Shown: positions 34,024 to 43,262, counted from the first letter of the stretch. The stretch is 64,000 nt of DNA from CAWUIO01 sp963922455 (GCA_963922455.1 CAWUIO010000016.1:11319-75318); one strand, 5' to 3'. Translations and numbers: made by a program. The notes: generated by a model not told the origin, from the letters alone.

Positions 34024-35892
34024 TTAAGGAGCTGGCAGTAATACAGCATCAATGATGTGGATAACCCCATTTCGAGCAATCACGTTAGGAGAGGCTACTG
34101 TGGCATCGGTATTGCTTGTGTCCCCGTCGGTCAGGGTGATGCTGTTGCCTACGTTCACGGTGATGTCTCCGGTCCCGCCAAACATGGCTACCGTCTGCAT
34201 ATCACTTAGGTTATTGGAGTATACTTTGGCTTGGGCACCTACAATGTGGTATTGTAAAATCGTAGCCAAGGTAGCGGTATTGACTTGCTCTACACTATCC
34301 ACGCCTAAGGCGGTGTACAGGTTTTGGAAAGCCGCATCGGTGGGGGCAAATACGGTGTAGCTTTGTAGCGTATCCGTAAGCACTCCTAAGAGACCCGCGT
34401 GGGCCAAGGCTCGTCTTAGCTGGGTAAATTCTGGGCTAGCAGCATCGGATAGGGTCACCACGGCATCTTCGATCGTACCGGAGTTGGCAAACTGCTGGCT
34501 TGGCGGTAAAATCACTTTGTTGATTACGTGGATTACCCCGTTTTTCGTGCTAAGATCGGCCGTCGTAACTTGGATGTTTTGGCCCGGATTGTTAGGATTG
34601 ATGAATACCCCGTTGTTGGGAGAAACATAGATATCCAGGGAATCTGGGGTAAGCACTGCCAAGGTAGCAAAATCCTGATCGGCAGAAAAGTCATTGGCCA
34701 CTTGGCGAGTTGGTAAAACGTGGTAGCCAATAATTTCGGCAGCTTGGGCAGAAGTAAGATTGCCAAGCGCGGCCAAATCTAGATTGGTAGCGGTAAAAGC
34801 GGCATTGTCGGGGGCAAAAACGGTAGCATCCAAAGTAGTATCGGCAAGTAAAGAACTCAGGCCGGCGGCGTCTACTGCCAACTCTAGGGTGCTAAAATCG
34901 TCGCCCAACTTCACCACTTGGTCTAGAGTAAGGTCGGCGATGGGAAGTAAAACTTTGTCAATTACGTGAACCACTCCATTGGTTGCCAGTAAGTTGGCAT
35001 CGGTAGCGGGATTGGCCACTTCACTCTGGTTTAGGCTTTCAAAAAATACCCCTCCGTTTAAGTTAACCGTCACATTGGCCCCATTTAAAGTAGTTGGCGT
35101 AGAACCGTCTACCAAATCGGTAGAAAATACTTTAGCATTGGGGATTACGTGGTAGGTTAAGATCTGCGTTAAGAGGTCTACCGGGATGTCGTTTAAGGAG
35201 GCAGCCCCCAATTGGGTTAACAATTCGGTAAAGGCGGCATTGGTAGGAGCCAAGACGGTAAAGTCGGTAGTCGTGTCTTGGAGGGCAGTTACCAAATTGG
35301 CTGCTTGTAAAGCCGAAACCAAGGTGGAAAGATCTGGGCTGGCGATGGCCAAACCGGTTACATCCTGAGTAGGTAACGTTAATACGGCATCAATGGGATA
35401 GATAGTACCATTGCTAGCCGTGATGGAAGTTGTATTTACGTTTACATTACCATTTAGTACCGTAGTACTGCTTACGTTTACATTTAAACTCGTTCCTTCA
35501 ACGGTGTTGAGGTCACCAGAGCTTAGGCTGGTGATATCTGAGCCAATTACGTGATAAGTTAAAATGGCTTCCAAGGTAGCTTGGTCAAAAGTGTCAATGA
35601 CCGATTCGGTAAGTCCAGCCGCAGTAAAAGCGGCATCATTGGGTGCGAATACGGTAAAGGCTCCGCTAGAAAGTACAGTAGCCAAATCACCACTGGCTCT
35701 TAAAAGCGCCCGCTCCAACAACGTATAGTCATTACTTTCTACTACAATTTCGGTAATAGTTTGATCGGTGGTAGGTGTGGGGGCCGGAGTGTCATCATCA
35801 TCGTCACTACAAGCTGAAAAAAGAAGGCTTGCCCCGATCATCCAGATCATAGCAAATAAAGTCTTCTTGGCAAATAACTGCATTTTAATCAT
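34024..35892 (-). CDS. Lipoprotein with four fasciclin (FAS1) domains
   Basis: 622 residues; ATG at 35892, with a second at 35883 giving 619. Signal peptide with lipobox SLLFSAC near 25-31, then a DDDDD and Pro/Thr linker. Four FAS1 repeats of about 140 residues follow at about 45-180, 183-325, 327-460 and 465-620. Each has the FTVFAPNDAAF-type H1 box and a YHVI-type H2 box (for example TVFAPTDAAF, QYHIVG). FAS1 modules mediate adhesion or matrix binding. It sits behind two ECF sigma operons, the lower end of a five-gene cluster. Low content of Cys and high Thr/Asn/Ala are typical of surface FAS1 proteins. Confidence 0.95.
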   Translation of the reverse strand: MIKMQLFAKKTLFAMIWMIGASLLFSACSDDDDDTPAPTPTTDQTITEIVVESNDYTLLERALLRASGDLATVLSSGAFTVFAPNDAAFTAAGLTESVIDTFDQATLEAILTYHVIGSDITSLSSGDLNTVEGTSLNVNVSSTTVLNGNVNVNTTSITASNGTIYPIDAVLTLPTQDVTGLAIASPDLSTLVSALQAANLVTALQDTTTDFTVLAPTNAAFTELLTQLGAASLNDIPVDLLTQILTYHVIPNAKVFSTDLVDGSTPTTLNGANVTVNLNGGVFFESLNQSEVANPATDANLLATNGVVHVIDKVLLPIADLTLDQVVKLGDDFSTLELAVDAAGLSSLLADTTLDATVFAPDNAAFTATNLDLAALGNLTSAQAAEIIGYHVLPTRQVANDFSADQDFATLAVLTPDSLDIYVSPNNGVFINPNNPGQNIQVTTADLSTKNGVIHVINKVILPPSQQFANSGTIEDAVVTLSDAASPEFTQLRRALAHAGLLGVLTDTLQSYTVFAPTDAAFQNLYTALGVDSVEQVNTATLATILQYHIVGAQAKVYSNNLSDMQTVAMFGGTGDITVNVGNSITLTDGDTSNTDATVASPNVIARNGVIHIIDAVLLPAP

Positions 35893-35994
35893 GGCAAAAA
35901 ATTATTGGATTGAAATTTCTAATTGTGTTCATAGGGTTGACCCTCCCTTTCCAGGAGAGGTTGGAAAGGATTGAAAAAAAATAGAAATGTGCTT

Positions 35995-37578
35995 TTAGAA
36001 GGAGAAACGAGTGCCCAGGGTCAGGCCTAGATTTTGGCTTGGATTGTTCAAAAATGTGCCATTACGGGTATAGGAGCGTAGGGCTTGTCGGTAACTGGGT
36101 TCAAGGAAAATACTGAGTTGAGAATTCAGGCGATAATGCATTTCTAAGCCCAAGCTGGCCGTCCAATTGATGGGGCGATAAATGGAATTACCGCCTTGAC
36201 TGCTTAACTCGACTCCGGTACTTTCATTACGGGTACGATTTTTTAAGAAAATATCGGCGGCGAGTCCCCCGAATACGGTATACTGCAATCGTCCCTTGGG
36301 ATTGAGTAGGTAGCCTACTTGTACAGGAATACTTAAAAACTGGGTTTCCGTTTTCAAGCGCATCGAGCGGTCCCCATTAAACTGCTCGAGGTATATGGGC
36401 ATGGCCCGACCGGGTACGTAGCCAGGAAGGTTACGGATCAGTTCAGCAAAAGCAGGGTTTTCTAAGTTATCGGCTTGAATTTCTTCCCAGAAACTGTGCA
36501 TAGCCTGGTTTTCTGGATTTATAAAGGCAGCATTGGTGGTGATACTCGATTCTTGTCGGAAATACTGCAAGCCGGTTTTGATCACCCAACGGGAGCCTAT
36601 TTCTCTCCCCACTTCCACTTTGAAGCCCCAGGTTTGCGGGCTTTCATTTTCTTCATCTAGCGCCTCAAAAAAGTTATCGTATTCTACGCTCGAGAGGTTG
36701 TGTGCATTGAGGTAGCTTCCTATGTAACTTTGGTAATTGGCTTGAAGACTTGAGGCATTCCACAAGCTTGTGAAGCCGATTTGGACCCAGGTTTTAGCTT
36801 TTGGTTTCAAGGGCGAAAGCGCTAGGGTTTTAGGCTTGAGCCGTGAAATGAGACCCAGGGGAGTGTAAGAGACTTCTGTTGAGTACTTGGCTAAAGGGGC
36901 TAAATCCTTAAGGTGAGGTTTTTTTGAGCTTGGCTTAGAACTAGCAATGGGGGCCAGTTGCTTCTTTTCTTGAGCAGGACCGTGTTCCCCCCGCATTTTT
37001 GTTTTGGGAATCGCAGGCTTTGGGTTTTGCCGAGCAATATTCCTAGGAGATTCCAGGGGAGGGCTAACTGCATTATCTTTTTGCGATAAAGGATTTTTTT
37101 CGGAATTATTTTGGGTCTTGGGGCCAGGGATTTTATCCGAGGTGTTTGGGTTAGACGTTTGCGGAAAACTTTGACTCAGCGAAATAGTTGCCAAGTCTAA
37201 GGAATGCCCTTGGCCTAATAAGCTAGCCTCTTGAGACTCATTTGGTTTAAGAGTACTAAAGGTTTGGGGCGTATCTTGTGTTTCAACCCTAAGGGGATTC
37301 TTTTGTATTTGGGCAGAATCTAGAGCTTTGGGTGATGCACTGGAGCGCCAACGAGTTTTATCAGATTGAGAAGAAGTAAGTCCCCAGTAAAAATAGGTGC
37401 CCCCAGTGCCAATAAACAAAAGGAGGACGGCAGGTAAAATAGCTTTTTTCCACCAGGGCGTACCACTCCCGAGTCCTTTCTGGATGTTATCCCAAACGAT
37501 CGGACTGGGGTCGGCCTCCGCATCAGCGAGCGCCTTTTTCCATTCATCCTCAAAATTATTTTCCCCTATAGGACTCAT
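35995..37578 (-). CDS. Membrane-anchored protein with outer-membrane beta-barrel-like C-terminus
   Basis: 527 residues. A short cytoplasmic N-terminus (MSPIGENNFEDEWKKALADAEADPSP) precedes a TM at about 49-68 (ILPAVLLLFIGTGGTYFYW). About 180 residues of low-complexity Pro/Ser/Lys/Gln follow, then a barrel-like domain (from about 265) ending TLGTRFSF. The start overlaps the ECF sigma gene by 23 bases. The layout resembles fused anti-sigma/PorT-like proteins of Bacteroidota in which the N-terminus could bind the sigma factor. I infer that role from position only. Confidence 0.75.
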   Translation of the reverse strand: MSPIGENNFEDEWKKALADAEADPSPIVWDNIQKGLGSGTPWWKKAILPAVLLLFIGTGGTYFYWGLTSSQSDKTRWRSSASPKALDSAQIQKNPLRVETQDTPQTFSTLKPNESQEASLLGQGHSLDLATISLSQSFPQTSNPNTSDKIPGPKTQNNSEKNPLSQKDNAVSPPLESPRNIARQNPKPAIPKTKMRGEHGPAQEKKQLAPIASSKPSSKKPHLKDLAPLAKYSTEVSYTPLGLISRLKPKTLALSPLKPKAKTWVQIGFTSLWNASSLQANYQSYIGSYLNAHNLSSVEYDNFFEALDEENESPQTWGFKVEVGREIGSRWVIKTGLQYFRQESSITTNAAFINPENQAMHSFWEEIQADNLENPAFAELIRNLPGYVPGRAMPIYLEQFNGDRSMRLKTETQFLSIPVQVGYLLNPKGRLQYTVFGGLAADIFLKNRTRNESTGVELSSQGGNSIYRPINWTASLGLEMHYRLNSQLSIFLEPSYRQALRSYTRNGTFLNNPSQNLGLTLGTRFSF

Positions 37579-38116
37579 ACTTCACCGTTTCCTGCTGTTT
37601 AATCTTTTTCTGTAACAAATATTTAGCCCGGGAATATTGCGATTTGGAAGTACCTGTAGAAATATTTAACATGTCGGCTATTTCTTTATGCTGATACCCT
37701 TCCACGGCATATAAGTTAAAGACCACTTGACACTTTTCGGGTAATTCTTGTATTAATTTTAATAACTCTTTAAAGCTATAACGAGAAAGTGGAGTCTCTT
37801 GATCCGGAATAAAATCGTACAACTCTTCAATATCCTGTTGCGGGTACTGGTACAGTTTACTTCGATACTGCTTCAAAGCCGTGTTAATGACAATCCGTTT
37901 AACCCAGAACTCCAAAGGACAATCTCCTCTAAAGTCTTTAATTTTCTTAAAGACTTTAATAAAAGATTCTTGGAGTACATCTTCGGCATCCAAACGGGTC
38001 TTACAGTATCGTAAAGCTATGGCAAACATTTTACGATGAAAATGTTCGTATAATAGTCTTTGACACTTGGTTTTGCCTTTACGGCACCCGTTTAGTACCT
38101 TCTCTTCGTTAAACAT
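37556..38116 (-). CDS. ECF RNA polymerase sigma factor
   Basis: 186 residues. Region 2 near 27-90: RYCKTRLDAEDVLQESFIKVF includes the conserved DAEDVLQE-type 2.2 segment, and FWVKRIVINTALKQYR marks the end of region 2. Region 4 near 125-175: LPEKCQVVFNLYAVEGYQHKEIADMLNISTGTSKSQYSRAK, with a helix-turn-helix. Its neighbour downstream overlaps it, and the upstream pair encodes another sigma factor/anti-sigma set. The target promoters cannot be read here. Confidence 0.94.
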   Translation of the reverse strand: MFNEEKVLNGCRKGKTKCQRLLYEHFHRKMFAIALRYCKTRLDAEDVLQESFIKVFKKIKDFRGDCPLEFWVKRIVINTALKQYRSKLYQYPQQDIEELYDFIPDQETPLSRYSFKELLKLIQELPEKCQVVFNLYAVEGYQHKEIADMLNISTGTSKSQYSRAKYLLQKKIKQQETVKYESYRGK

Positions 38117-38203
38117 AATTCAGAGTTGATACGCGATTTGACAAGGACTAGTGTATGGAGTTATTAAGTGTTTTGATCGTAATCTACGCTGATGAAGCTT
38201 TTT

Positions 38204-39022
38204 TTAAACTTTTCCTAAGGCATAGGCTTTTCCTTCGGCCTTCGGAACCCCTCCCATTTTTTCAAGGGTAATTATAAATTGTTCGGCTTTATCGGTTTCT
38301 TTCATACGATGCAGCGCAAAACCATTGGAGCTCATTTCAAATACCCCAGCATCCTTAACATCTCCTTCATAAACAGACCAAAGCTGATACTGTTTTCCCG
38401 GAGGTGGTTTAGGTAAGTTCAAAACCTGTAAATACACAGAGGATGAGTGAGGATTCCATAAAATGGAGACCCTTGAATTTGGAAAATCATCACTTCCATA
38501 GAGCTCCACCCGATCAAATTCCGGATTGTTCAAAAGTTGAAGGTCATTCAAACTACTACGGTAATCGGCCTGAGCTACTTGAAGTTGGTTTTGGATCCGG
38601 TTATTTTCTGCCTCCAAGACACTTAACTCTTGGTGTAGGGCCTGCGTATTTTGAAATTGAAACCAATTGGCTAAGCCACTGACCAACAATAAAATACTGG
38701 CTGCGATGCCAAAGGTTCGCCAAAGGTCCCGATTTTGTGATTTGTAAACTTTCAGGTCAGAACGTTCGGGGCTATTTTGAGAGCTAATAGGCATATCCAA
38801 ATCGGATAGCTTACGCATAATACGCCCTTTGAGGTCGGCGGGGGGATCCAATTGAAATTGGAATATGTATTCGGTCAGTGCGAATTTGCTAGCTTCAATT
38901 TCCTGACGGATTTCGGGATACATATCGGCCAGGCGCTCCAATTCCGCATTTTCTTCGGAGCTGGTAGCCCCCAAGACGTAATTTTCAATGATCCCTGAAC
39001 TTATGTAGTCTTTAATATCCAA
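38204..39022 (-). CDS. RskA-like anti-sigma factor (anti-sigma-K)
   Basis: 272 residues, TTG start two bases after the sigma gene stop. The cytoplasmic N-terminus (MDIKDYISSGIIENYVLGAT) matches the anti-sigma domain that binds SigK. A TM segment at about 106-128 (FGIAASILLLVSGLANWFQF) is followed by a coil and a C-terminal RskA domain: VSILWNPHSSSVYLQVLNLP near 185-204 and GKQYQLWSVYEGD, typical of that family. It should hold SigK inactive until a membrane signal; in mycobacteria RskA is inactivated by proteolysis. Cluster partner of the sigma factor upstream. Confidence 0.92.
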   Translation of the reverse strand: MDIKDYISSGIIENYVLGATSSEENAELERLADMYPEIRQEIEASKFALTEYIFQFQLDPPADLKGRIMRKLSDLDMPISSQNSPERSDLKVYKSQNRDLWRTFGIAASILLLVSGLANWFQFQNTQALHQELSVLEAENNRIQNQLQVAQADYRSSLNDLQLLNNPEFDRVELYGSDDFPNSRVSILWNPHSSSVYLQVLNLPKPPPGKQYQLWSVYEGDVKDAGVFEMSSNGFALHRMKETDKAEQFIITLEKMGGVPKAEGKAYALGKV

Positions 39023-39024
39023 TG

Positions 39025-39573
39025 CTACTTTCCAATTAATTTTCTAAGTTCTCTAATAGCTATTTTAATTCTAGTTTTTACCGTGCCCAAGGGCAGATTT
39101 AAGGATTCTGCGGCCTCTGCGTGGGTATACCCCCGGAAATAAATAATATCTACTACTTCACGGAGCTCGGTTTTTAGGCTGTTGACTATATCTGTGAGCC
39201 CTATATGCTCAATGGGCATTTGTTCTGATCTAGCACCCTCAGGATCGCTTGTTTCGATAGACTGGGTTTGATAATTACTTTGAAACGATCTAGAGCGCGT
39301 TTTATCAATGGCCGTATTACGGGCTATATTGAGTATCCAGGTAAATAATTTGCCTTTTTTGGGGTCATAGGCATCTATGTTTTTCCAAATCTTTACAAAA
39401 CTTTCTTGTAAAACATCAGGGGCTTGCTCATCCGATTGCAAAACCTTTACAATCACCCCATACAAAGCAGCCGAATAACGATCATAAAGGATTTCAAAAC
39501 CCCTTCTATCGCGACTCTTAAGAAGAAGAACCAATTCTTCTTCATTGGTTGCTTTATTGACCCAAGTTATCAA
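39025..39573 (-). CDS. ECF sigma factor, SigK-like
   Basis: 182 residues with a TTG start at 39573; the start of the conserved region (LVLLLKSRDRRGFEILYDRY) supports it. Region 2: DRYSAALYGVIVKVL, PDVLQESFVKIWKNIDAYDPKKGKL-type segment, and WILNIARNTAIDKTR. Region 4: IIYFRGYTHAEAAESLNLPLGTVKTRI near 140-165. Together with the RskA-like protein it forms a SigK/RskA pair. Confidence 0.94.
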   Translation of the reverse strand: MITWVNKATNEEELVLLLKSRDRRGFEILYDRYSAALYGVIVKVLQSDEQAPDVLQESFVKIWKNIDAYDPKKGKLFTWILNIARNTAIDKTRSRSFQSNYQTQSIETSDPEGARSEQMPIEHIGLTDIVNSLKTELREVVDIIYFRGYTHAEAAESLNLPLGTVKTRIKIAIRELRKLIGK

Positions 39574-40046
39574 AAGGCAAAAAAATTATATTGCAGATTT
39601 TTCTAGTCTTATTCTTAAAACCGGATACGGGCGATTTTGTTAGAATCATTTTCCGATCTCAGGTACTTCACCATATTAAAAACGCTTCTACTTTAAGCAA
39701 TTTTCTAAGTGCAGATACCTTTTATTCAATAACACTATACATACGAAGTGGCTTGCGTTTTGGATTTTTATCTCTAAAATAAATTGGATTTATCGTTTGG
39801 GGCTTCCCCGCAATTTCCTTGGGCTGTTCTTAGAAACAAGGTGCCCGTGCGGGTCGGGCTCTCGCTACTCGCTGCCTTTCCCCGCTAGGCCGAAACGAGC
39901 TCAAACAGGCCGCTCCATCCCTAAGCCAAAAGAATAAGAATACAATTTTATCTAAACCCATGCAAAACTAGCTTAACCTTTTTTAGGAGGCATTTCGTAA
40001 ATATGCATACGTTTTTGTAAGTTTTGTTAAAGCAAAAAACACCCAT
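39574..40046. other. Divergent intergenic region with repeat R9
   Basis: 473 bases between the SigK-like gene and a lipoprotein gene. The left 220 bases are AT-rich and should hold the sigma-operon promoter, though I cannot identify a consensus. The repeat fills 39799-39927. Confidence 0.6.
39799..39927 (+). repeat. Dispersed structured repeat, copy R9
   Basis: Starts GGGGCTTCCCCGCA; first stem CCCGCA/TGCGGG; middle of the TGCCTTTCCCCGC type; ends ATCCCTAAGCC. Confidence 0.92.
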
Positions 40047-40739
40047 ATGAAAAATACAATACAATCCCTTCCCTTAGCCTCTTTCTATATTTTGTTCCTT
40101 GTTTTAGCTGCCTGTGGTGGCGGGACCGGTACCTCAAGCGATGAGATTGCTACCGCTCCTACCGAAGCGGTTTCTAAGGAAGCCGAAAACACAGCCAGTA
40201 CGGAACCCTTGCCCGATAGCCCTTCATTTGCCTCCGTACGGGATCAAGCGGGCAAAGAATATTATCGGGTTGATTTTGAAGCCGATCAGCATGTGATTCG
40301 CTATGACTTAGGAGAAAAATATTTGATTGGGAAGCAAAAGAGGGCCGACAAAACCAAATACTATAATCAGGAAGATAATCTGGTGGCCGAAGTGAAGTAT
40401 AAAGAAGATGGCTTCAAATTACGTGATCCAGCCGGAAACCTGCTTTGGAAAATCAAGTTCAAAGAAGATAAGGTAAAAATTAGCGACAATGAAGAAAATG
40501 CCAATCCCTACGAAATCAAGCTAAAAGATACAGGCAAATATAAAATTAACTCACCAAGCGGGTATCTGGGGGCCTTAAAGTACAAAGATGGAAGCATTAA
40601 GATGGAGGAGGGGCAAGTTTCTTATCAAATCCCCGCCAGTCGCAACCATCCGGCCTATGGCGTACTTTTCTTGGAAGAAATCCCCGAAGACCAGCGCTTA
40701 ATGATTTTAGCTCAAATTTTGACCCGGTATTCCTCTTGA
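40047..40739 (+). CDS. Hypothetical lipoprotein
   Basis: 230 residues. Signal peptide ending LVLAAC (Cys near 23) and a GGGTGTSS linker with Thr/Ala/Glu-rich spacer. The mature domain (about 65-225) is a set of short beta repeats around Tyr/Lys/Glu: EYYRVDFEADQHVIRY, KYLIGKQKRADKTKYY, VAEVKYKEDGFKLRDPAGN, LLWKIKFKEDKVKI. This looks like a LURP-one/tubby-like barrel, but is only a visual impression. The end overlaps the next gene start (TTGA). Confidence 0.75.
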   Translation: MKNTIQSLPLASFYILFLVLAACGGGTGTSSDEIATAPTEAVSKEAENTASTEPLPDSPSFASVRDQAGKEYYRVDFEADQHVIRYDLGEKYLIGKQKRADKTKYYNQEDNLVAEVKYKEDGFKLRDPAGNLLWKIKFKEDKVKISDNEENANPYEIKLKDTGKYKINSPSGYLGALKYKDGSIKMEEGQVSYQIPASRNHPAYGVLFLEEIPEDQRLMILAQILTRYSS

Positions 40740-41617
40740 TTTTAGTCTATGCCCAGGGGGGAGGCTTGGGGCACCTTAACCGGGCCCGGGCCTTTCTTGA
40801 GACCCAAAAGCTGCTTGATACCCACTGGTGCCTTATGACGGCTTCCCCTTGGGCCCACTTTGTTTTCCCAGAACATCTGGATAAGATAATCCACGTACCA
40901 GCAAATTACGCACAGCAAGTCGCCGATTATCAAGGCTGGTTAAAGGGGCAAATTCATGGCTTAGAAATCCGTGAAGTGATCATAGATACGTTCCCTTGCG
41001 GATTATTAGGAGAGTGGAACCTGGATCAGAATTTTCCTGGAAAAAAACTCTCATATACCTACCTGGCCCGGGCATTAAAGTGGAATGCATACCAGGAGCT
41101 CATTACACACCCTCCCTATTTTCGGCTAAGTTATCGCTTGGAAAATCTTTGTACAGATCAAGAGGATTTCATAGGGGCAAATTCTTTAGAGCAGAAAAAC
41201 CTTCCCTTAGAGTTAGCCCAAGCGTACTTGTCCAAAGATGATGAAACAAAACTTAGGGAACTGGCAAGGGCGAGCGATGAATTATGGTTGATTGTGCATA
41301 GTGGCCCTAAAGAAGAAGTGCTTACCTTACTAGATTATGCCCTGGATTGTGCCCGGATGGAGAATAAAAAGCCTCAAATAGCCCTCATTTGCCCAAGTGA
41401 CTTATCTTTGGCAAGCGATGTTAAGCTTATTCAATTAAAAATATACCCAGCCCACTTATGTTTGTCTTGGGCCCAGCGGGTCTTTACCGGTGGGGGGTTT
41501 AATTGTATGTGGGAAGTTGCCCAATACCCCATTATGCATTATCCTTATCCTTTTCTAAGGCGCTACGATGATCAATTTCGGCGAGTACAAGGATACAGAA
41601 AGCAAGCTAAATTGTAA
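40736..41617 (+). CDS. GT-B glycosyltransferase-like protein
   Basis: 293 residues, TTG start at 40736 overlapping the preceding stop (TTGA). The start MILVYAQGGGLGHLNRARAF has the Gly-rich GxGH loop of MurG/GT28-like enzymes. A later GGGFNCMWEVAQYPIMHYP segment near 252-270 fits the acceptor/donor-binding loop of such folds. The activity is not certain: it is shorter than MurG (about 360). Coupled with the lipoprotein upstream. Confidence 0.72.
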   Translation: MILVYAQGGGLGHLNRARAFLETQKLLDTHWCLMTASPWAHFVFPEHLDKIIHVPANYAQQVADYQGWLKGQIHGLEIREVIIDTFPCGLLGEWNLDQNFPGKKLSYTYLARALKWNAYQELITHPPYFRLSYRLENLCTDQEDFIGANSLEQKNLPLELAQAYLSKDDETKLRELARASDELWLIVHSGPKEEVLTLLDYALDCARMENKKPQIALICPSDLSLASDVKLIQLKIYPAHLCLSWAQRVFTGGGFNCMWEVAQYPIMHYPYPFLRRYDDQFRRVQGYRKQAKL

Positions 41618-41625
41618 GTAAGGCC

Positions 41626-41656
41626 TTTGTATTTTAGGGGCAAAACTCTAAATTGC
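41626..41656 (+). promoter_or_regulatory. rnpB promoter, Bacteroidota type
   Basis: TTTG (41626-41629) is followed 19 bases later by TAAATTG (41649-41655), the expected TTTG-N19-TAnnTTTG layout with one missing T. Transcription should begin about 6-7 bases further on, at about 41662, where the RNA's P1 stem begins. Confidence 0.7.
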
Positions 41657-41661
41657 AATTT

Positions 41662-42037
41662 GATGTAAGCCATCTTATCGCTTTGCCCTTGGGTAAAGAG
41701 GAAAGTCCGGGCAACGTAGAGCACCGTACTTCCTAACGGGAAGGCATCACTCCTTTATAGTAGTGATGACAGCCAGTGCAACAGAAAGTATACCGCCTGT
41801 CTAGCAGGTAAGGGTGAAATGGTGGGGTAAGAGCCCACCGCTCGAGTGGTGACACAAGAGGCGTGGTAAACCTTACGGGTTGAAAGACCAAATAGGCTGG
41901 TGTGGCACTTCGGTGCCTAAGGGCTGCTCGTCCGATACCAGTGGGTAGGTCGTTAGAGCTTTGCTGTGAAGGAAAGCCTAGATAAATGATAAGAGCCTGT
42001 GTATGCAGGTACAGAACCCGGCTTATCGGCTTACATC
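41662..42037 (+). ncRNA. rnpB: RNase P RNA, bacterial type A
   Basis: About 376 bases. The P1 stem GATGTAAGCC (41662-41671) pairs with GGCTTACATC (42028-42037). The conserved 5' GAGGAAAGTCCGGGC block and 3' ACAGAA...GGCTTATC pseudoknot elements (P4 strands) are present. Catalytic RNA of pre-tRNA 5' processing. Its 3' end is 61 bases before the response-regulator ATG, so a frame read across it is spurious. Confidence 0.97.
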
Positions 42038-42098
42038 TATCTACCTTGGGAAGTTTTTTCTTCCTTATAGCAACTTCGAATATCACACCCAAGACAAT

Positions 42099-43262
42099 AT
42101 GGCTAAAATATTAATAGTGGATGATGAAAAAAGCATCCGAATGACCCTCCGAGAGATTCTCGAATATGAAAAATACGAAGTAGATGAGGCCCAAGATGGG
42201 GAAGAAGGCTACCAGATGATTCGTAAAAACAATTACGACGTGGTCTTGTGTGATGTCAAAATGCCTAAGCTGGATGGGATTGAGGTGCTCGAAAAAGCCT
42301 CAAAAATGGGAAAAGACACCCAGTTTATCATGATCTCGGCCCACGGGACGATCCAAACTGCCGTGGAAGCCACCAAAAAAGGAGCCTTTGACTTTATTCA
42401 AAAACCACCCGATCTCAACCGCCTGCTGCTATGCCTCAGGAATGCGATGGATAAGTCCAATTTGGTGACGGAGACCCGGATTCTTCGACGCAAAGTATCC
42501 AAAACCTTTGATATAATTGGAGAATCAAGTGCCATTCAAAGGGTGAAGGAAGATATTGAAAAAGTGGCCCCCACCGATGCCCGGGTACTTATCACGGGCC
42601 CCAATGGCTCAGGTAAAGAGCTGGTTTGTAAGTGGTTACATGCCAAAAGCCCTCGCTCAGGGAAAACCTTGGTAGAAGTTAACTGTGCGGCTATTCCTAG
42701 TGAACTGATTGAAAGTGAGCTGTTTGGGCACGAAAAGGGCTCGTTTACCTCTGCTATCAAGCAAAGGATTGGTAAATTTGAGCAAGCCAATGGTGGAACC
42801 CTCTTCCTGGATGAGATCGGAGATATGAGCCTTTCGGCCCAAGCCAAAGTCCTCCGCGCCCTTCAAGAAGGGAAAATAACCCGGGTAGGGGGGGATAAGG
42901 AAATTAACGTCGATGTAAGAGTTATCGCCGCAACGAACAAAAACTTAAGACAGGAAATAGAAAAAAAACGATTTCGGGAAGATTTATACCATCGAATAAG
43001 CGTAATCCTTATCGAGGTACCTCCCTTAAATGATCGGCGAGAAGATGTTCCTTTGTTGATTGAGAAGTTTTTGAATGATATTGCTGAAGAGTATGGGGCA
43101 GCTGTTAAAGCTATTGATAATAAGGCAGTTAGGTATTTGCAAGACTATAATTGGACCGGAAATATTCGTGAATTACGCAACGTTGTAGAGCGTTTGGTGA
43201 TCATGAGCGGGGAGACAATTACCGAAGAAGACGCTACGTTATACGCAGCAAATGGGCGTTAA
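42099..43262 (+). CDS. NtrC-type response regulator lacking a C-terminal HTH
   Basis: 387 residues from ATG 42099. An earlier in-frame start would lie inside RNase P RNA. Receiver domain (1-120): VDDEKSIRM, CDVKMPKLDG with phospho-acceptor Asp near 52, and FIQKPPD. AAA+ domain (about 140-375): Walker A GPNGSGKE near 167-174, Walker B LFLDEIGDM near 230-238, and a RELRNVVERL end. The sigma54-contacting GAFTGA loop is GSFTSA. The Fis-like DNA-binding domain is missing; the protein ends shortly after the AAA+ domain. A partner histidine kinase is not nearby. Confidence 0.92.
   Translation: MAKILIVDDEKSIRMTLREILEYEKYEVDEAQDGEEGYQMIRKNNYDVVLCDVKMPKLDGIEVLEKASKMGKDTQFIMISAHGTIQTAVEATKKGAFDFIQKPPDLNRLLLCLRNAMDKSNLVTETRILRRKVSKTFDIIGESSAIQRVKEDIEKVAPTDARVLITGPNGSGKELVCKWLHAKSPRSGKTLVEVNCAAIPSELIESELFGHEKGSFTSAIKQRIGKFEQANGGTLFLDEIGDMSLSAQAKVLRALQEGKITRVGGDKEINVDVRVIAATNKNLRQEIEKKRFREDLYHRISVILIEVPPLNDRREDVPLLIEKFLNDIAEEYGAAVKAIDNKAVRYLQDYNWTGNIRELRNVVERLVIMSGETITEEDATLYAANGR

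Noticed and set aside
41733..42092. A 119-codon minus-strand frame inside RNase P RNA
   Set aside because: The region is fully explained by the folded RNA; the frame has no protein features.
42003..42098. Upstream in-frame start for the response regulator
   Set aside because: It would begin inside RNase P RNA; the receiver domain starts naturally at ATG 42099.
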